64,000 bases of DNA from CAMYLY01 sp036397755 (GTDB lineage: Bacteria; Gemmatimonadota; Gemmatimonadetes; Gemmatimonadales; GWC2-71-9), in assembly GCA_036397755.1 (NCBI GenBank), contig DASWII010000044.1, forward strand, positions 1 to 64,000, given 5' to 3'. The translations under genes were made by a program, and so were the position numbers. The notes beneath the pieces were generated by a model that searched no databases, was not told the origin of the DNA, and saw nothing but the letters and a program-made list of their open reading frames with translations. Shown here one piece after another: positions 26,793-34,385 of the stretch. Within the stretch, counting starts at the first letter, position 1, and each line of letters opens with the position of its first letter.

Positions 26793-27616
26793 GCCAACTT
26801 GAAGATCGCGTTGCTCGCGCCGCGCAGATGGTACAGGATGTCGTCGGCCGGTCCGTCGCCCTTCGCGCGGCGCGTGGCGGGGTTCCATCCGGCCCAGGTC
26901 TTCGGGACGCCGGCGGTCAGCTCGACCCCCAACGAGCCCGCCATCGCGGACACGTCCTCGAGCATCGCCGCGCGGATGTCCCCATTTGCCCGTGCCTTGA
27001 TGCCCGCCTTCACGATGGCAGCGTCGCCGGGCTCGTCGGGAGGCCCGAACCAGGTCACCACGCTCTCGAGCGCCTCCTGGCAACGTTCGGCAAGCAACGC
27101 GCGTTCCCGATCGCCGCGCTGCGCGACGGTGCGGAACCAGCCGGTGCCGTGATGGGCGTGGTACCGCTCCTCGTCGATCATCTTGTCCAGGCTCATCCGC
27201 AGCGGCTTGAACGCCGAGCCGCGCATGGAGTGGAGGACGCGGGTGATGGCGAGGTCCACGATGTAGTTGGCCGCGACGTACGCCGGCCAGTCGGGCAGAT
27301 CGCCATCGAGAAATGCCACGTTGGCGAAGTCGCGGCCCGCGCGGTCGTCGATCAGCGCGTCGGGATCGTCGTCGTAGTGCCGCTTGAGCACCGCGTGGAG
27401 CAGGCGCACGTGACCGAGTTCCGTCTGCGACAACGAGCAGTTGGCCACGGCCGCCTCCAGCTCGGGCGGACCGAACGTCCACTCTCCGTAATGGTACCCC
27501 AGGAGCAGCTTCGTATCGGCGCAGGCGAGCACAATGTGCCGGAGGCCGGTGACGGCCGTCTCGTCCAAACCGTCCAAGGAATCGAAGGTGGGTCCGTTGG
27601 ATGTGGGGGCGTTCAT
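26789..27616 (-). CDS. paaC: Phenylacetyl-CoA epoxidase structural subunit PaaC
   Basis: 275 residues, ferritin-like helical fold: LLGYHYGEWTFGPPELE, TELGHVRLLHAVL, MIDEERYHAHHGTGW, and the end RGASNAIFKLA. PaaC pairs with the catalytic PaaA in the multicomponent 1,2-phenylacetyl-CoA epoxidase. ATG 27616 is preferred over an upstream in-frame ATG because homology starts shortly after it. Follows paaB by 14 bases. Confidence 0.9.
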   Translation of the reverse strand: MNAPTSNGPTFDSLDGLDETAVTGLRHIVLACADTKLLLGYHYGEWTFGPPELEAAVANCSLSQTELGHVRLLHAVLKRHYDDDPDALIDDRAGRDFANVAFLDGDLPDWPAYVAANYIVDLAITRVLHSMRGSAFKPLRMSLDKMIDEERYHAHHGTGWFRTVAQRGDRERALLAERCQEALESVVTWFGPPDEPGDAAIVKAGIKARANGDIRAAMLEDVSAMAGSLGVELTAGVPKTWAGWNPATRRAKGDGPADDILYHLRGASNAIFKLA

Positions 27617-27630
27617 CAATCCCTCGTCGG

Positions 27631-27846
27631 CTAGTTGCCCCACACGGGCACCGCGCCTTGGTTGGTGATCGAGATGATCGCGTGCCGCGGAACCACGCAC
27701 ATCTCGACCCAGTTCTCTTCATCGTACACGGTCCAGGCGTACGCCTTCGCCAAGTCGTCGTCAACCGCGTTTACGCTGCCGACATGTTTCAGTTCGTCAT
27801 CGTGCGACTTGCGAGCGAACACCTCGTACACTTCGCCGTAGGGCAT
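27631..27846 (-). CDS. paaB: Phenylacetyl-CoA epoxidase subunit PaaB
   Basis: 71 residues. YEVFARKSHDDELKHVGSV and LAKAYAWTVYDEENWVEMCVVPR are the PaaB signature. It is at the shorter end of the family (often 90 or more residues) but includes the whole conserved core. It bridges PaaAC heterodimers. Located between paaD and paaC. Confidence 0.93.
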   Translation of the reverse strand: MPYGEVYEVFARKSHDDELKHVGSVNAVDDDLAKAYAWTVYDEENWVEMCVVPRHAIISITNQGAVPVWGN

Positions 27847-27855
27847 GCGGTCTCC

Positions 27856-28164
27856 TTAGTTGACCACGCCGTGGAGCCGGAGGACGCGACGCCCCAGCGG
27901 CGTAATGCGGTCCTTGGTCCACGGCGGGCTCCACACGACGTTGACGTGCACAGCGCGCACGTCCTCGACCAGCGTCACGGCCTGGCGCATGTCGTCCAGG
28001 ATCATGTCGATCGCGGGACAGCCGATGGATGTGAACGTCATGTCGATCGTGACGTCGGCCCCGGCGACGTGGACATCGTAGACCATCCCCAGATCCACGA
28101 TGCTCAAGGGGTACTCGGGGTCGGTCACCGTCGCGAGCGCGGCCCACACCCGTTCGGCGGTCAC
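27856..28164 (-). CDS. paaD: PaaD-like DUF59 (MIP18) protein
   Basis: 102 residues, a DUF59 domain only: TDPEYPLSIVDLGMVYDV, FTSIGCPAIDMILDDM (the conserved cysteine) and VVWSPPWTKDRI. In E. coli PaaD this domain is followed by a zinc ribbon; here the ribbon is a separate gene. Likely matures the iron sites of the epoxidase complex. GTG at 28164 overlaps the paaA stop as GTGA. Confidence 0.88.
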   Translation of the reverse strand: MTAERVWAALATVTDPEYPLSIVDLGMVYDVHVAGADVTIDMTFTSIGCPAIDMILDDMRQAVTLVEDVRAVHVNVVWSPPWTKDRITPLGRRVLRLHGVVN

Positions 28165-29114
28165 CACGTTCGTCCCCCGAACAGGCCGTCCTTCCGTCCC
28201 TGAAGCATCTCGATGTACCGCTCGTTCATGGGACCTCGGGCCTTCCAGCGGTCGAACACCTGGTCCCAGGTGAGCGGTTGGTCGAACAGCCAGCGCTTGG
28301 CCTCCGGGTCGTACTGGCAGGGGAAGGGGTAGTCGAGCACATACGCCTGCGTGGCGGCGTCGAGGTGTGCCGGAACCGCGATGCCGATGCCTTCGCACAG
28401 CGGTACGGTCGCGGACATCCAGGTCTGCCGCAGCTCGTCGTTGGTTTTGCCCTTGAGGCGATAGACCAGCTGTCCCGAGTGGCGTTTGAGATCGTCGGGC
28501 AGGCCGAACCACTCGATGGTCATGGGGAACATCCAGTCCACCGCGCGCTGCAAGGCCTCCCGCGCTTCTCCGCCGGCTTTGGCGAGCCGCTTCATCCAGG
28601 ATTCCCCGTGCCGCAGGTGCAGCACCTCCTCGCGATCCACCTTGACCAGCGCCCGCTTGAGCGGGCCGAAGCTGGTGTGCTGGTGGACGTCCGACAGGAG
28701 CGTGATCCCGGCGCGATCGAAGAAGCCGTTGGCCACCACCATCTCGGCCCAATTCTCCAGCGGCTGATCGAATCCGTACGGGTGCTTGAACTCGTTTGGC
28801 TGCCGGCCGTACACCAGCCACTGCCGATCGACGCCGAGGTCCTCCAGGATCCGATAGGCGATGTTCGCGTGGCCCAACTCGTCGTGGACGATGGCCGTGA
28901 CCGCGATGCGGCTGTTGATGGTCGGCGCGTCGCGCGTCGCGAGGTAGTACGCCGGCGCGCTCAGCAGTTCGGTGTCGCCCTGCACGGTCAGCTGCGTGAT
29001 GAGGGCGTTCTTGTACTTCGGCGTCATGTCCTCTTCGCACTCGACCATGAAGCCGTTGTTGATACGGTCGATCAGGTCCTGTTCGGCTGCGTTCGGAGAG
29101 GCTTGAGCGGTCAC
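28161..29114 (-). CDS. paaA: Phenylacetyl-CoA epoxidase catalytic subunit PaaA
   Basis: 317 residues (about the family's 310). Di-iron ligands are visible in VHDELGHANIAYRI and DREEVLHLRHGESW. FKHPYGFDQPLENWAEMV is also typical. It carries out oxygen-dependent epoxidation of phenylacetyl-CoA. GTG at 29114 is the most plausible start (GGAG about ten bases before it); a longer frame exists but adds non-homologous sequence. First gene of the operon. No reductase gene (paaE) or CoA ligase gene (paaK) lies in the window. Confidence 0.93.
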   Translation of the reverse strand: MTAQASPNAAEQDLIDRINNGFMVECEEDMTPKYKNALITQLTVQGDTELLSAPAYYLATRDAPTINSRIAVTAIVHDELGHANIAYRILEDLGVDRQWLVYGRQPNEFKHPYGFDQPLENWAEMVVANGFFDRAGITLLSDVHQHTSFGPLKRALVKVDREEVLHLRHGESWMKRLAKAGGEAREALQRAVDWMFPMTIEWFGLPDDLKRHSGQLVYRLKGKTNDELRQTWMSATVPLCEGIGIAVPAHLDAATQAYVLDYPFPCQYDPEAKRWLFDQPLTWDQVFDRWKARGPMNERYIEMLQGRKDGLFGGRTW

Positions 29115-29158
29115 GTCGATTCGCTGCTCCGTCGAGAGTGGTGGGCGGACTGCCGCGC

Positions 29159-29392
29159 TCAGTGCGTGCCGGCTGTTGTGTGCGGCGCCACGCCGCGGAG
29201 GTAAATGTGACTGAATTGCGCGGCCAGCGCCGCCGGCGACACGGCTCCGTCCGGATCGTACCAATTATAGATCCAATTCAGCATGCCGAAGAGCGCGTAC
29301 GCCGCCGTGGAATGAAAGCCCTTCGCGGCGGAGACGCGGGCGGCCGCGGCGACCTGGTGGTCCGGTCGCTCGTCGTGTGGGAATTGGGCCAT
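29159..29392 (-). pseudogene. C-terminal remnant of a PaaR-type TetR regulator
   Basis: A 77-codon ORF whose second half, FHSTAAYALFGMLNWIYNWY then DPDG..ALAAQFSHIYLRG, resembles the effector-domain end of TetR/AcrR regulators found next to phenylacetate and fatty-acid degradation genes. The DNA-binding N-terminus is absent: upstream sequence is the divergent sigma-factor promoter region and shows no helix-turn-helix. The gene was apparently decapitated, leaving the paa operon without its local repressor. Confidence 0.6.
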
Positions 29393-29468
29393 TCGAACGT
29401 TGGTTCGGGAAGCTAGCCGGGTGGTTTGGCGGACGATAGGGCGGGCGGGCGCGTTAACTTCTGAGACC

Positions 29469-30044
29469 GTGAACCGTCGAGATTCTGTGAGAGGGATGGC
29501 GCCGGCAGGGCCGGAAGGGCGTACCGACGCCGAGCTGATCGCGGCCTGGCGCGTGGGCGACGAGGGGGCGGCGGCCGACCTCGTGCGCCGCCATACGGCG
29601 GCCGTGGCCAGGTTTCTGGCGGCCGCGGGTGCCGGCGATGACTTGGATGACCTGGTGCAGGAGACCTTTTTCCGTGCGTTTCGGCGCATCAAGTCGTTTC
29701 GGGGGGACGCGACTTTCCGGACGTGGGTCATGGCGATCGGGTCCAACGCGCTCAAGGACGTGCAGCGCACGCGGAAGCGCCGGGTGGTGGTCTCGATCGA
29801 CGATCATGAGATCCCGGACGATGCGGCGGACCCGCACGGGGAGGCGGTCGGGAGGGAGCTGGAACGACGGATGAGGGCGGCCGTGGAGACGCTGACGAGG
29901 TTGCAGCGCGATGTGTTTCTGATGCGGGCGCAGCAGGGGGCGAGCTATGAAGAGATCGCGGCCGTCCTGGGAACGACTCCCGGGGCCGCGCGCGTGCACT
30001 ACCACCATGCGGTGAAGCGGTTGAAGGAGGTGTTGGACCCGTGA
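29469..30044 (+). CDS. RNA polymerase ECF-type sigma factor
   Basis: 191 residues from GTG 29469 (a later ATG at 29496 is also possible). Region 2: DDLDDLVQETFFRAFRRI and FRTWVMAIGSNALKD. Region 4: RLQRDVFLMRAQQGASYEEIAAVLG then GAARVHYHHAVKRLKEVL. There is no region 3, as in ECF factors. GTTAACTTCTGA lies just before the GTG and may be the -10 of a short-leader transcript. The stop overlaps the following gene, probably its anti-sigma factor. Confidence 0.9.
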   Translation: MNRRDSVRGMAPAGPEGRTDAELIAAWRVGDEGAAADLVRRHTAAVARFLAAAGAGDDLDDLVQETFFRAFRRIKSFRGDATFRTWVMAIGSNALKDVQRTRKRRVVVSIDDHEIPDDAADPHGEAVGRELERRMRAAVETLTRLQRDVFLMRAQQGASYEEIAAVLGTTPGAARVHYHHAVKRLKEVLDP

Positions 30045-30451
30045 TGCCTGATGCGGATGAGCGGCTCGAGATGCTGGCGCGGCGGCTAGGGGAAGATCGC
30101 GCCCGCGATGTCGATGCCGAACGGGTGGCGCGGCAGGTGGTGGCGCGGTTGCGACGCGAGGGGCGCACAGCGGCCCTGGCCTGGCTGCGACCAGCGCGCG
30201 TGATGCAGGTGGCGGCGGCGGTGATCATCCTCGTGGGCGCCGCCATGCTGATCCCACGCGCGGGCCGGGAGCCGCTGACGCCGGTGGCGTCACTCGTGCC
30301 GGTCACACTCGAAACGCTCGGGGATGCGGAACTGTCGGAGGTGTTGGATTCGCTTGCGTTCGAGGTGCCGGTGTCCGAGCTTGTGCCGATCGGTCTCTTC
30401 AGCCTGAGCGAACAGGAATTGAGCGAGCTGTTGAGCGACATGGAGGGATGA
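30041..30451 (+). CDS. Putative anti-sigma factor, single-pass membrane protein
   Basis: 136 residues. A charged cytosolic N-terminus of about 50 residues is followed by one membrane helix (VMQVAAAVIILVGAAML). The outer segment has two repeats of an acidic LSEVLDSL / LSELLSDM motif. Gene order (ECF sigma, then this membrane protein, with GTGA overlap) is the usual sigma/anti-sigma arrangement. No zinc-finger (HxxxCxxC) is present, so it is not a ZAS-type anti-sigma. Confidence 0.65.
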   Translation: MMPDADERLEMLARRLGEDRARDVDAERVARQVVARLRREGRTAALAWLRPARVMQVAAAVIILVGAAMLIPRAGREPLTPVASLVPVTLETLGDAELSEVLDSLAFEVPVSELVPIGLFSLSEQELSELLSDMEG

Positions 30452-30945
30452 TGCGTCGATTCCCAATTCTCGCCTTGGCGGTGCTGGTCCTAGCTCCGGT
30501 TTCCGCCGGTGCCCAGGGGCCCGGCATGCGGCGCCAGGCAGTGCAGCAGCAGCAGTTGCGCGAGCAGGTCATGCAGCGGTTCATGCAGAACCTGCGCACC
30601 ATGGCGGGGCTCACGGACGAGGACATGGGCCAGGTGCGGGAGGTCATTCAGCGGTCCATGGAAGCCCGGGCGCAGGTCACGCAGCGCGAGATGATGCTGT
30701 GGACCGCGCTCGAGGGTCAAATGCGCCCGGGGGTGGCCGCGCGGCCGGACAGCGTGGAGACCTTGCTTGGGGCGCTCGGTGCCATTCAGGTCGAGCGGGC
30801 GGAGCTGGCGCAGCAGGACCAGGCGGCGTTGGCCGAGTTTCTGACCCCGGTGCAGCGCGCGCAGGTCACCATTGCGCTACGGCGTTTGCAATTTCAGATC
30901 GAGCGCATCCGCGAGAATCGGGGGCCGCCAGGCGGGATGCCGTAA
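30448..30945 (+). CDS. Spy/CpxP-like periplasmic protein
   Basis: 165 residues. Signal peptide MRRFPILALAVLVLAPVSAGAQ. The mature part is helical and Gln/Arg-rich, with two LTxxQ-like elements (GLTDEDMGQVREV and FLTPVQRAQVTIAL) as in Spy, CpxP and ZraP chaperone/metal sensors. It overlaps the anti-sigma stop (ATGATGA), so the three genes probably form an envelope-stress operon. Confidence 0.75.
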   Translation: MMRRFPILALAVLVLAPVSAGAQGPGMRRQAVQQQQLREQVMQRFMQNLRTMAGLTDEDMGQVREVIQRSMEARAQVTQREMMLWTALEGQMRPGVAARPDSVETLLGALGAIQVERAELAQQDQAALAEFLTPVQRAQVTIALRRLQFQIERIRENRGPPGGMP

Positions 30946-30958
30946 AGAGCTTCGGCAT

Positions 30959-30997
30959 ACGGCCGCGCGGTGAGCAATCACTGGTGCGGCCGTTTTC
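30959..30997 (+). terminator. Intrinsic terminator of the sigma operon
   Basis: ACGGCCGC pairs with GCGGCCGT around a 19-base loop and runs into TTTT, 13 bases after the stop codon. Confidence 0.75.
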
Positions 30998-31081
30998 TGT
31001 GGTCCCGCGTGTCAATGTCGAACCGTCCGTGGCCGGGCCGGCGTCGGTGAGCGGAGCACCGTGCTTACCCTCGAGCTGGAG

Positions 31082-31594
31082 CTACAGACAGGTAGACGGG
31101 CGGGCATGAGGACTGCATGTCGTGGAGCCGCTGTCAGCCAGGCCGCCTGCCCGGGCGCAACGGCGCGGAGACGCTGAAGATGCCGTCGGCGAAAGGGCAA
31201 TGATCTCTTCCGCACCCTGCGACTCCGTGATGCTGAAGGTGTTTGAGAACCGGTAGCTCGTGCTGAACTGGTTCTTGAATCTGATGGCGAATCGATACTC
31301 ACCGCCGGGTGCAAACAGACCCGAGGACACCTGAAAAGGCCATTGCTGAGTTTGGCCGGAAAGCGGGCAAACCTCCGCAAGTATGTCCACGTCGAACCAA
31401 CGCCCTGCGACCCTGCGCTGCATCAACAGGCCGCATCCCAACGCCACGCTCCATTCGTGGTCGACCCTGAAGTAGAGAATGCCCTGCTGTCCCATCTCGT
31501 ACGAAGAGCGATCGGTGCGCAGCTCAGCCAGAATCGAGATGACCTCCAGCGGCTCGGCGCACGCGATCAGCCCGAGAAATGTCAGGACGAGCAT
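31082..31594 (-). CDS. Putative lipoprotein with Ig-like fold
   Basis: 170 residues. Start MLVLTFLGLIACAEP has a lipobox (LIAC). The mature part has beta-sandwich features: LRTDRSSYEMGQQGILYFRV, SGLFAPGGEYRFAIRFKNQ. The last 45 residues are Ser/Ala/Arg-rich and look like frameshifted or translated non-coding sequence, so the true end may be near 31200. Reading frame and function are uncertain. 31595-32009 contains nothing else I can support. Confidence 0.5.
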   Translation of the reverse strand: MLVLTFLGLIACAEPLEVISILAELRTDRSSYEMGQQGILYFRVDHEWSVALGCGLLMQRRVAGRWFDVDILAEVCPLSGQTQQWPFQVSSGLFAPGGEYRFAIRFKNQFSTSYRFSNTFSITESQGAEEIIALSPTASSASPRRCARAGGLADSGSTTCSPHARPSTCL

Positions 31595-32009
31595 GTGTTT
31601 GGCGCGGCTCGACCTGTCCCGTCTCAGCCCATGCGAGGTGCCAACAGCGACGCAATGATTGCCAATACGCATCTCGACGCCTCTACGAGATCTCAACAGC
31701 AGGAGACGCTGAGGCCGGGAGAGTGTGGGCGCGCTGGATCCGACCGGGACCGCCGCCGAACGCATGCGCCGTGGGGATGAGCTCACCAAACACGAGCAGG
31801 ACCACGGCAATGCCGAGCGGGTCCATAGCACTCTGCGAGTGTCTAGCAATGACGCCAATGTGTCCGCGCAAGCATGAAGGTCAGGCCAATCCAGCGTGAA
31901 GACTGTTGCATCCCCGTGCCCATCTCGCCCCACGCGGCTTCTGCACCGGACGCGGCCGGGCGCCCGGCTAGTGGTATATCGGCGTTTCCTGGCTAGTTTT
32001 GTACCCCCA

Positions 32010-32093
32010 GCCCGAGTGGTGGAACTGGTAGACGCGCGGGACTCAAAATCCCGTGGCCGCAAGGCCGTGAGAGTTCGACTCTCTCCTCGGGCA
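32010..32093 (+). tRNA. tRNA-Leu (CAA)
   Basis: 84-nt class II tRNA. Acceptor GCCCGAG/CTCGGGC with discriminator A. D-arm GGTAGACGC. Anticodon stem CGGGA/TCCCG with loop CTCAAAA (anticodon CAA). Variable arm GGCC-GCAA-GGCC. T-arm AGAG-TTCGACT-CTCT. CCA is not encoded. Confidence 0.97.
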
Positions 32094-32097
32094 TTGT

Positions 32098-32156
32098 CAC
32101 GGCCGATCCGGCCGTGAGGTTGAACACGGCCGCGGCATGCTGCCGCGTCCGTGTTC
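32098..32156 (+). terminator. Two hairpins after tRNA-Leu
   Basis: CACGGCC/GGCCGTG (32098-32116) and then GAACACGG/CCGTGTTC with an inner CGCGGCA/TGCCGCG stem (32122-32156). No T-tract, so these may be processing or pausing structures rather than an intrinsic terminator. Confidence 0.4.
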
Positions 32157-32175
32157 CGCTCGCTCCCGGTCGGCG

Positions 32176-32196
32176 GCGTCGACTCCCACCTCGGGC
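32176..32196 (+). repeat. 21-bp direct repeat resembling a tRNA 3' end, copy 1
   Basis: GCGTCGACTCCCACCTCGGGC, identical at 32588-32608. It resembles the T-arm/acceptor end of the tRNA-Leu at 32073-32092 (TTCGACTCTCTCCTCGGGC). Such tRNA-end copies are often attachment-site scars. Confidence 0.55.
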
Positions 32197-32216
32197 CTTG
32201 GTTGCGGAAGATATGA

Positions 32217-32246
32217 AGAGCCGAGGGTCACATTCCCCTCGGCTCT
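32217..32246. terminator. Strong hairpin between the two tRNA genes
   Basis: 11-bp perfect stem AGAGCCGAGGG/CCCTCGGCTCT with an 8-base loop. Positioned to separate the forward tRNA-Leu transcript from the reverse tRNA transcript. Confidence 0.6.
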
Positions 32247-32334
32247 TCTGGCGTAAACGCAAACGCCCAATTGAGGCTTGCCAAGTACCTGCAAGATAGG
32301 GAATCCCAATTTCGACGCAAGCTGCCAGCGGCGG

Positions 32335-32418
32335 TGCCGACGGTGGGACTCGAACCCACACGGGCTTTCGCCCAGGGACTTGGCAAGCCTCTGCGTCTAC
32401 CATTTCCGCCACGCCGGC
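32335..32418 (-). tRNA. Leu-type class II tRNA with GCC anticodon
   Basis: 84 nt. Acceptor GCCGGCG/CGTCGGC (one G-U), discriminator A, D-arm GGTAGACGC, variable arm GGGC-GAAA-GCCC and T-arm GTGGG/CCCAC are all intact and closely match tRNA-Leu. The anticodon loop is TTGCCAA, which places GCC (Gly codons GGC/GGU) at 32384-32382. The anticodon stem GAGGC/GTCCC has one A-C mismatch and one G-U pair. It is either a noncanonical tRNA, a tRNA used outside translation, or a decaying copy. Confidence 0.8.
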
Positions 32419-32587
32419 ACCCGAAGTCGGTAGCGAACCAATAGCAGGCCGATCACCCTAGGGACGCGAGACAGGCAACCTCACCGAGCCGCGACTTCAG
32501 TGTACCGATCCGCGTCCCGACCCCGGTAACCGATCTGTTGCACAGGCAGACCAGATTCCCGCGCGACGGTCGTCGCTTGCTCACGTT

Positions 32588-32608
32588 GCGTCGACTCCCA
32601 CCTCGGGC
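32588..32608 (+). repeat. 21-bp direct repeat resembling a tRNA 3' end, copy 2
   Basis: Identical to 32176-32196. The two copies bracket the reverse-strand tRNA, as if a 412-bp tRNA-bearing segment had been duplicated or integrated. Confidence 0.55.
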
Positions 32609-32625
32609 TTCGATTTGGCGGGAAC

Positions 32626-32770
32626 CACGGCTAAAGCCGCGGCTCGGCATCTGCCGCTAAAGCGGCGGTTTGCCGTTCGACCGTCGGTTTACCGAAAGCG
32701 CCGAGCCGCGAGTTTACTCGTGGCGACGATCAAAAGCCCAGCCGTCGATCGCAGCCGCTGCGGCTGCCGG
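32626..32770. repeat. Cluster of small hairpin repeats
   Basis: Successive short palindromes around TAAA or TTTA: CGGCTAAAGCCG-like, CCGCTAAAGCGG and CGGTTTACCG, then GCCGAGCCGCGAGTTTACTCG. The last parallels GCCGAGCGGCGGGTTTACCCGCC in the 186-bp repeats at 58877-59739. No gene fits 32419-32793 apart from these elements. Confidence 0.55.
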
Positions 32771-32793
32771 GGGTCACCGTCCGGCGATTGTGC

Positions 32794-33189
32794 TCACCGC
32801 GTCGTGACCCGGATCAGCAACCCCACCAGGCCGAGCCCGCCGATCACGAAGAAAATCCAGAACACGGCTCGCTCGATCGGATCGCGGAGGTGTGCGGGGA
32901 GCCGTTTCTCGACGAGCTGCACGGCCAAGGCGCCCGAGAGCCCCAGGATGCCGCCACCCAGCGCCCACACCCAGCCCGCGAGCAGCAGGCGCCAAGCTGG
33001 TGCGCCGAGGATGACGATCAGGACGACAATCGGAACCAGAACCGAGATGATGAGGAATACCGGAGGCAGGGAGAGGAGCCGATCGAAGCGGCTGGTCCCC
33101 TCGCGCGAGCGTGCGAGATGGCGGTCGATGAGCCAATAGTAGGCGACGAAGAAGATCACCGCCGCCGCGACCTTCGCCACGATGCCCAT
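32794..33189 (-). CDS. Small integral membrane protein
   Basis: 131 residues with four predicted membrane helices (VAAAVIFFVAYYWLI; VFLIISVLVPIVVLIVIL; LLLAGWVWALGGGILGLSG; AVFWIFFVIGGLGLVGLLI). A charged loop RHLARSREGTSRFDR follows the first helix. No signature residues or known family recognised. Followed downstream by the repeat-rich spacer near the tRNAs. Confidence 0.7.
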   Translation of the reverse strand: MGIVAKVAAAVIFFVAYYWLIDRHLARSREGTSRFDRLLSLPPVFLIISVLVPIVVLIVILGAPAWRLLLAGWVWALGGGILGLSGALAVQLVEKRLPAHLRDPIERAVFWIFFVIGGLGLVGLLIRVTTR

Positions 33190-33227
33190 GGGCTATGCCA
33201 CTCCCGGCGTCCGCCCCACGATCCGCC

Positions 33228-33524
33228 CTATCCCGTGCACTGCACCTGCCTGGGCACGGTGTTGGAGCAGGCGATATCCTGATCCATCCCGAAGGCCATG
33301 GGCGCGCAGGCGGCGCGTTGCGCGGCGCTCATTGCGTCCTCCCGTGTGGCGCCAGACCCGGTGCGGCACTGCCGCTGTCCGCGAAACTCGACGCACAACT
33401 CGCACTCGACTTGCACGGTCCGCAGACTGGAAACCACGAGCGTGCCACCGAGCGCCGCGATGGCCACGATGAGCGCCAACGCCCGCCAGGGCCGCCGAGC
33501 GGGGTCCTGCCGCGCCTTGTTCAT
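33228..33524 (-). CDS. Membrane-anchored cysteine-containing small protein
   Basis: 98 residues. A basic N-terminus, one membrane helix (ALALIVAIAALGGTLVVSSL), then an extracytoplasmic domain with five cysteines: VECELCVEFRGQRQCRTGSG, a segment with AACAPMAFG, and IACSNT. This suggests disulfides. The EFRGQRQCRTGSGATREDA pattern recurs in uncharacterised proteins. Function unknown. Confidence 0.65.
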   Translation of the reverse strand: MNKARQDPARRPWRALALIVAIAALGGTLVVSSLRTVQVECELCVEFRGQRQCRTGSGATREDAMSAAQRAACAPMAFGMDQDIACSNTVPRQVQCTG

Positions 33525-33714
33525 GCAGTCTCCTACTCCCCGTCGCGGGACAGGTATAAGTTACGCAAACGATGACACGTCACAGGGATGCTGTGATCCG
33601 CCTCACGGCGCCTCGCTCGCCACCGGTGAAACTTCCTGCTCGCATCCGGCGCAGTAATGGCCCGGCTCCGTCCACGGACGCCCCTCTGCGGGCCCAGGAC
33701 CGCGTGTCGTCCCC

Positions 33715-34242
33715 ATGAGCACTGACAGCAAGCTCGATCCCCAGCGACCGACGTCGTCCCCGGCGGCACAAGATATCACGCGCGCCGAACACCGGTTGGT
33801 GTATACGCCGAAAGACTGGGACGCGGAAGCGTATCGCAACTATGGCGAAGGGCGCAACCCGGCCCCGTGCCCCGTGTGCCGGCGCACAGGATTCTACGGT
33901 CCGCGCGTTGTCGCCCCGGACTACCGCTATCGCCAGTGCCGCTTCTGCGGTTTCACGCAGGAGGCTGGCGGAGCACCCACGGAGTTCCGGCCCATCGTCC
34001 ACGACTGCAAGGACTGGCCCGTGGTGGCCAAGGCGCCGTACACGTGGTGGGTCTCGCTGAACGAAACGACGTTCCATTGCCCGTTCTGCCAGGCGCACGC
34101 CGAGATCGAGCAGGTCGCCGTCGCTCCCCCCGTGCGGGATTCCGCCCACCCGTGGTGGAAAGTTCCGCAACACCGCACGCGGTTCTACTACGCACGCTTC
34201 TGGGATAACTGGGACTACACCAAAGGTCGTGCGTTCCTGTAG
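33715..34242 (+). CDS. Double zinc-ribbon hypothetical protein
   Basis: 175 residues, cytosolic. Cysteine pairs CPVCRRTG and CRFCGF make one zinc ribbon; HDCKDW and CPFCQAH may make a second. Aromatic-rich segments YTWWVSLNET and RTRFYYARFWDNWDYTKG stand out. Its function is not recognised. No ribosome site is obvious before ATG 33715. The 33525-33714 spacer shows nothing I can support. Confidence 0.7.
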   Translation: MSTDSKLDPQRPTSSPAAQDITRAEHRLVYTPKDWDAEAYRNYGEGRNPAPCPVCRRTGFYGPRVVAPDYRYRQCRFCGFTQEAGGAPTEFRPIVHDCKDWPVVAKAPYTWWVSLNETTFHCPFCQAHAEIEQVAVAPPVRDSAHPWWKVPQHRTRFYYARFWDNWDYTKGRAFL

Positions 34243-34385
34243 TCCCCCGCCGGCCCCCCACGAACCCTCCGGTCACTTCGCCGGTTGCTCCGCAATTCGA
34301 CGCGGACTAACCTTAGGCGGCCGTGCGTGTTGCGCGACGAAAGATGGGCGCAACAGATCGTGTGCAATCCGGATGAGAGGTGTGT

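Noticed and set aside
29159..29770. 203-codon reverse ORF including the TetR tail
   Set aside because: The upstream two thirds is the antisense of the ECF sigma gene and has no TetR DNA-binding sequence.
31683..31871. 62-codon reverse ORF with a signal-like segment
   Set aside because: Too short and without supporting ribosome site, homology or neighbours.
32098..32156. Possible additional tRNA or rRNA after tRNA-Leu
   Set aside because: Only simple hairpins are present; no cloverleaf can be drawn.
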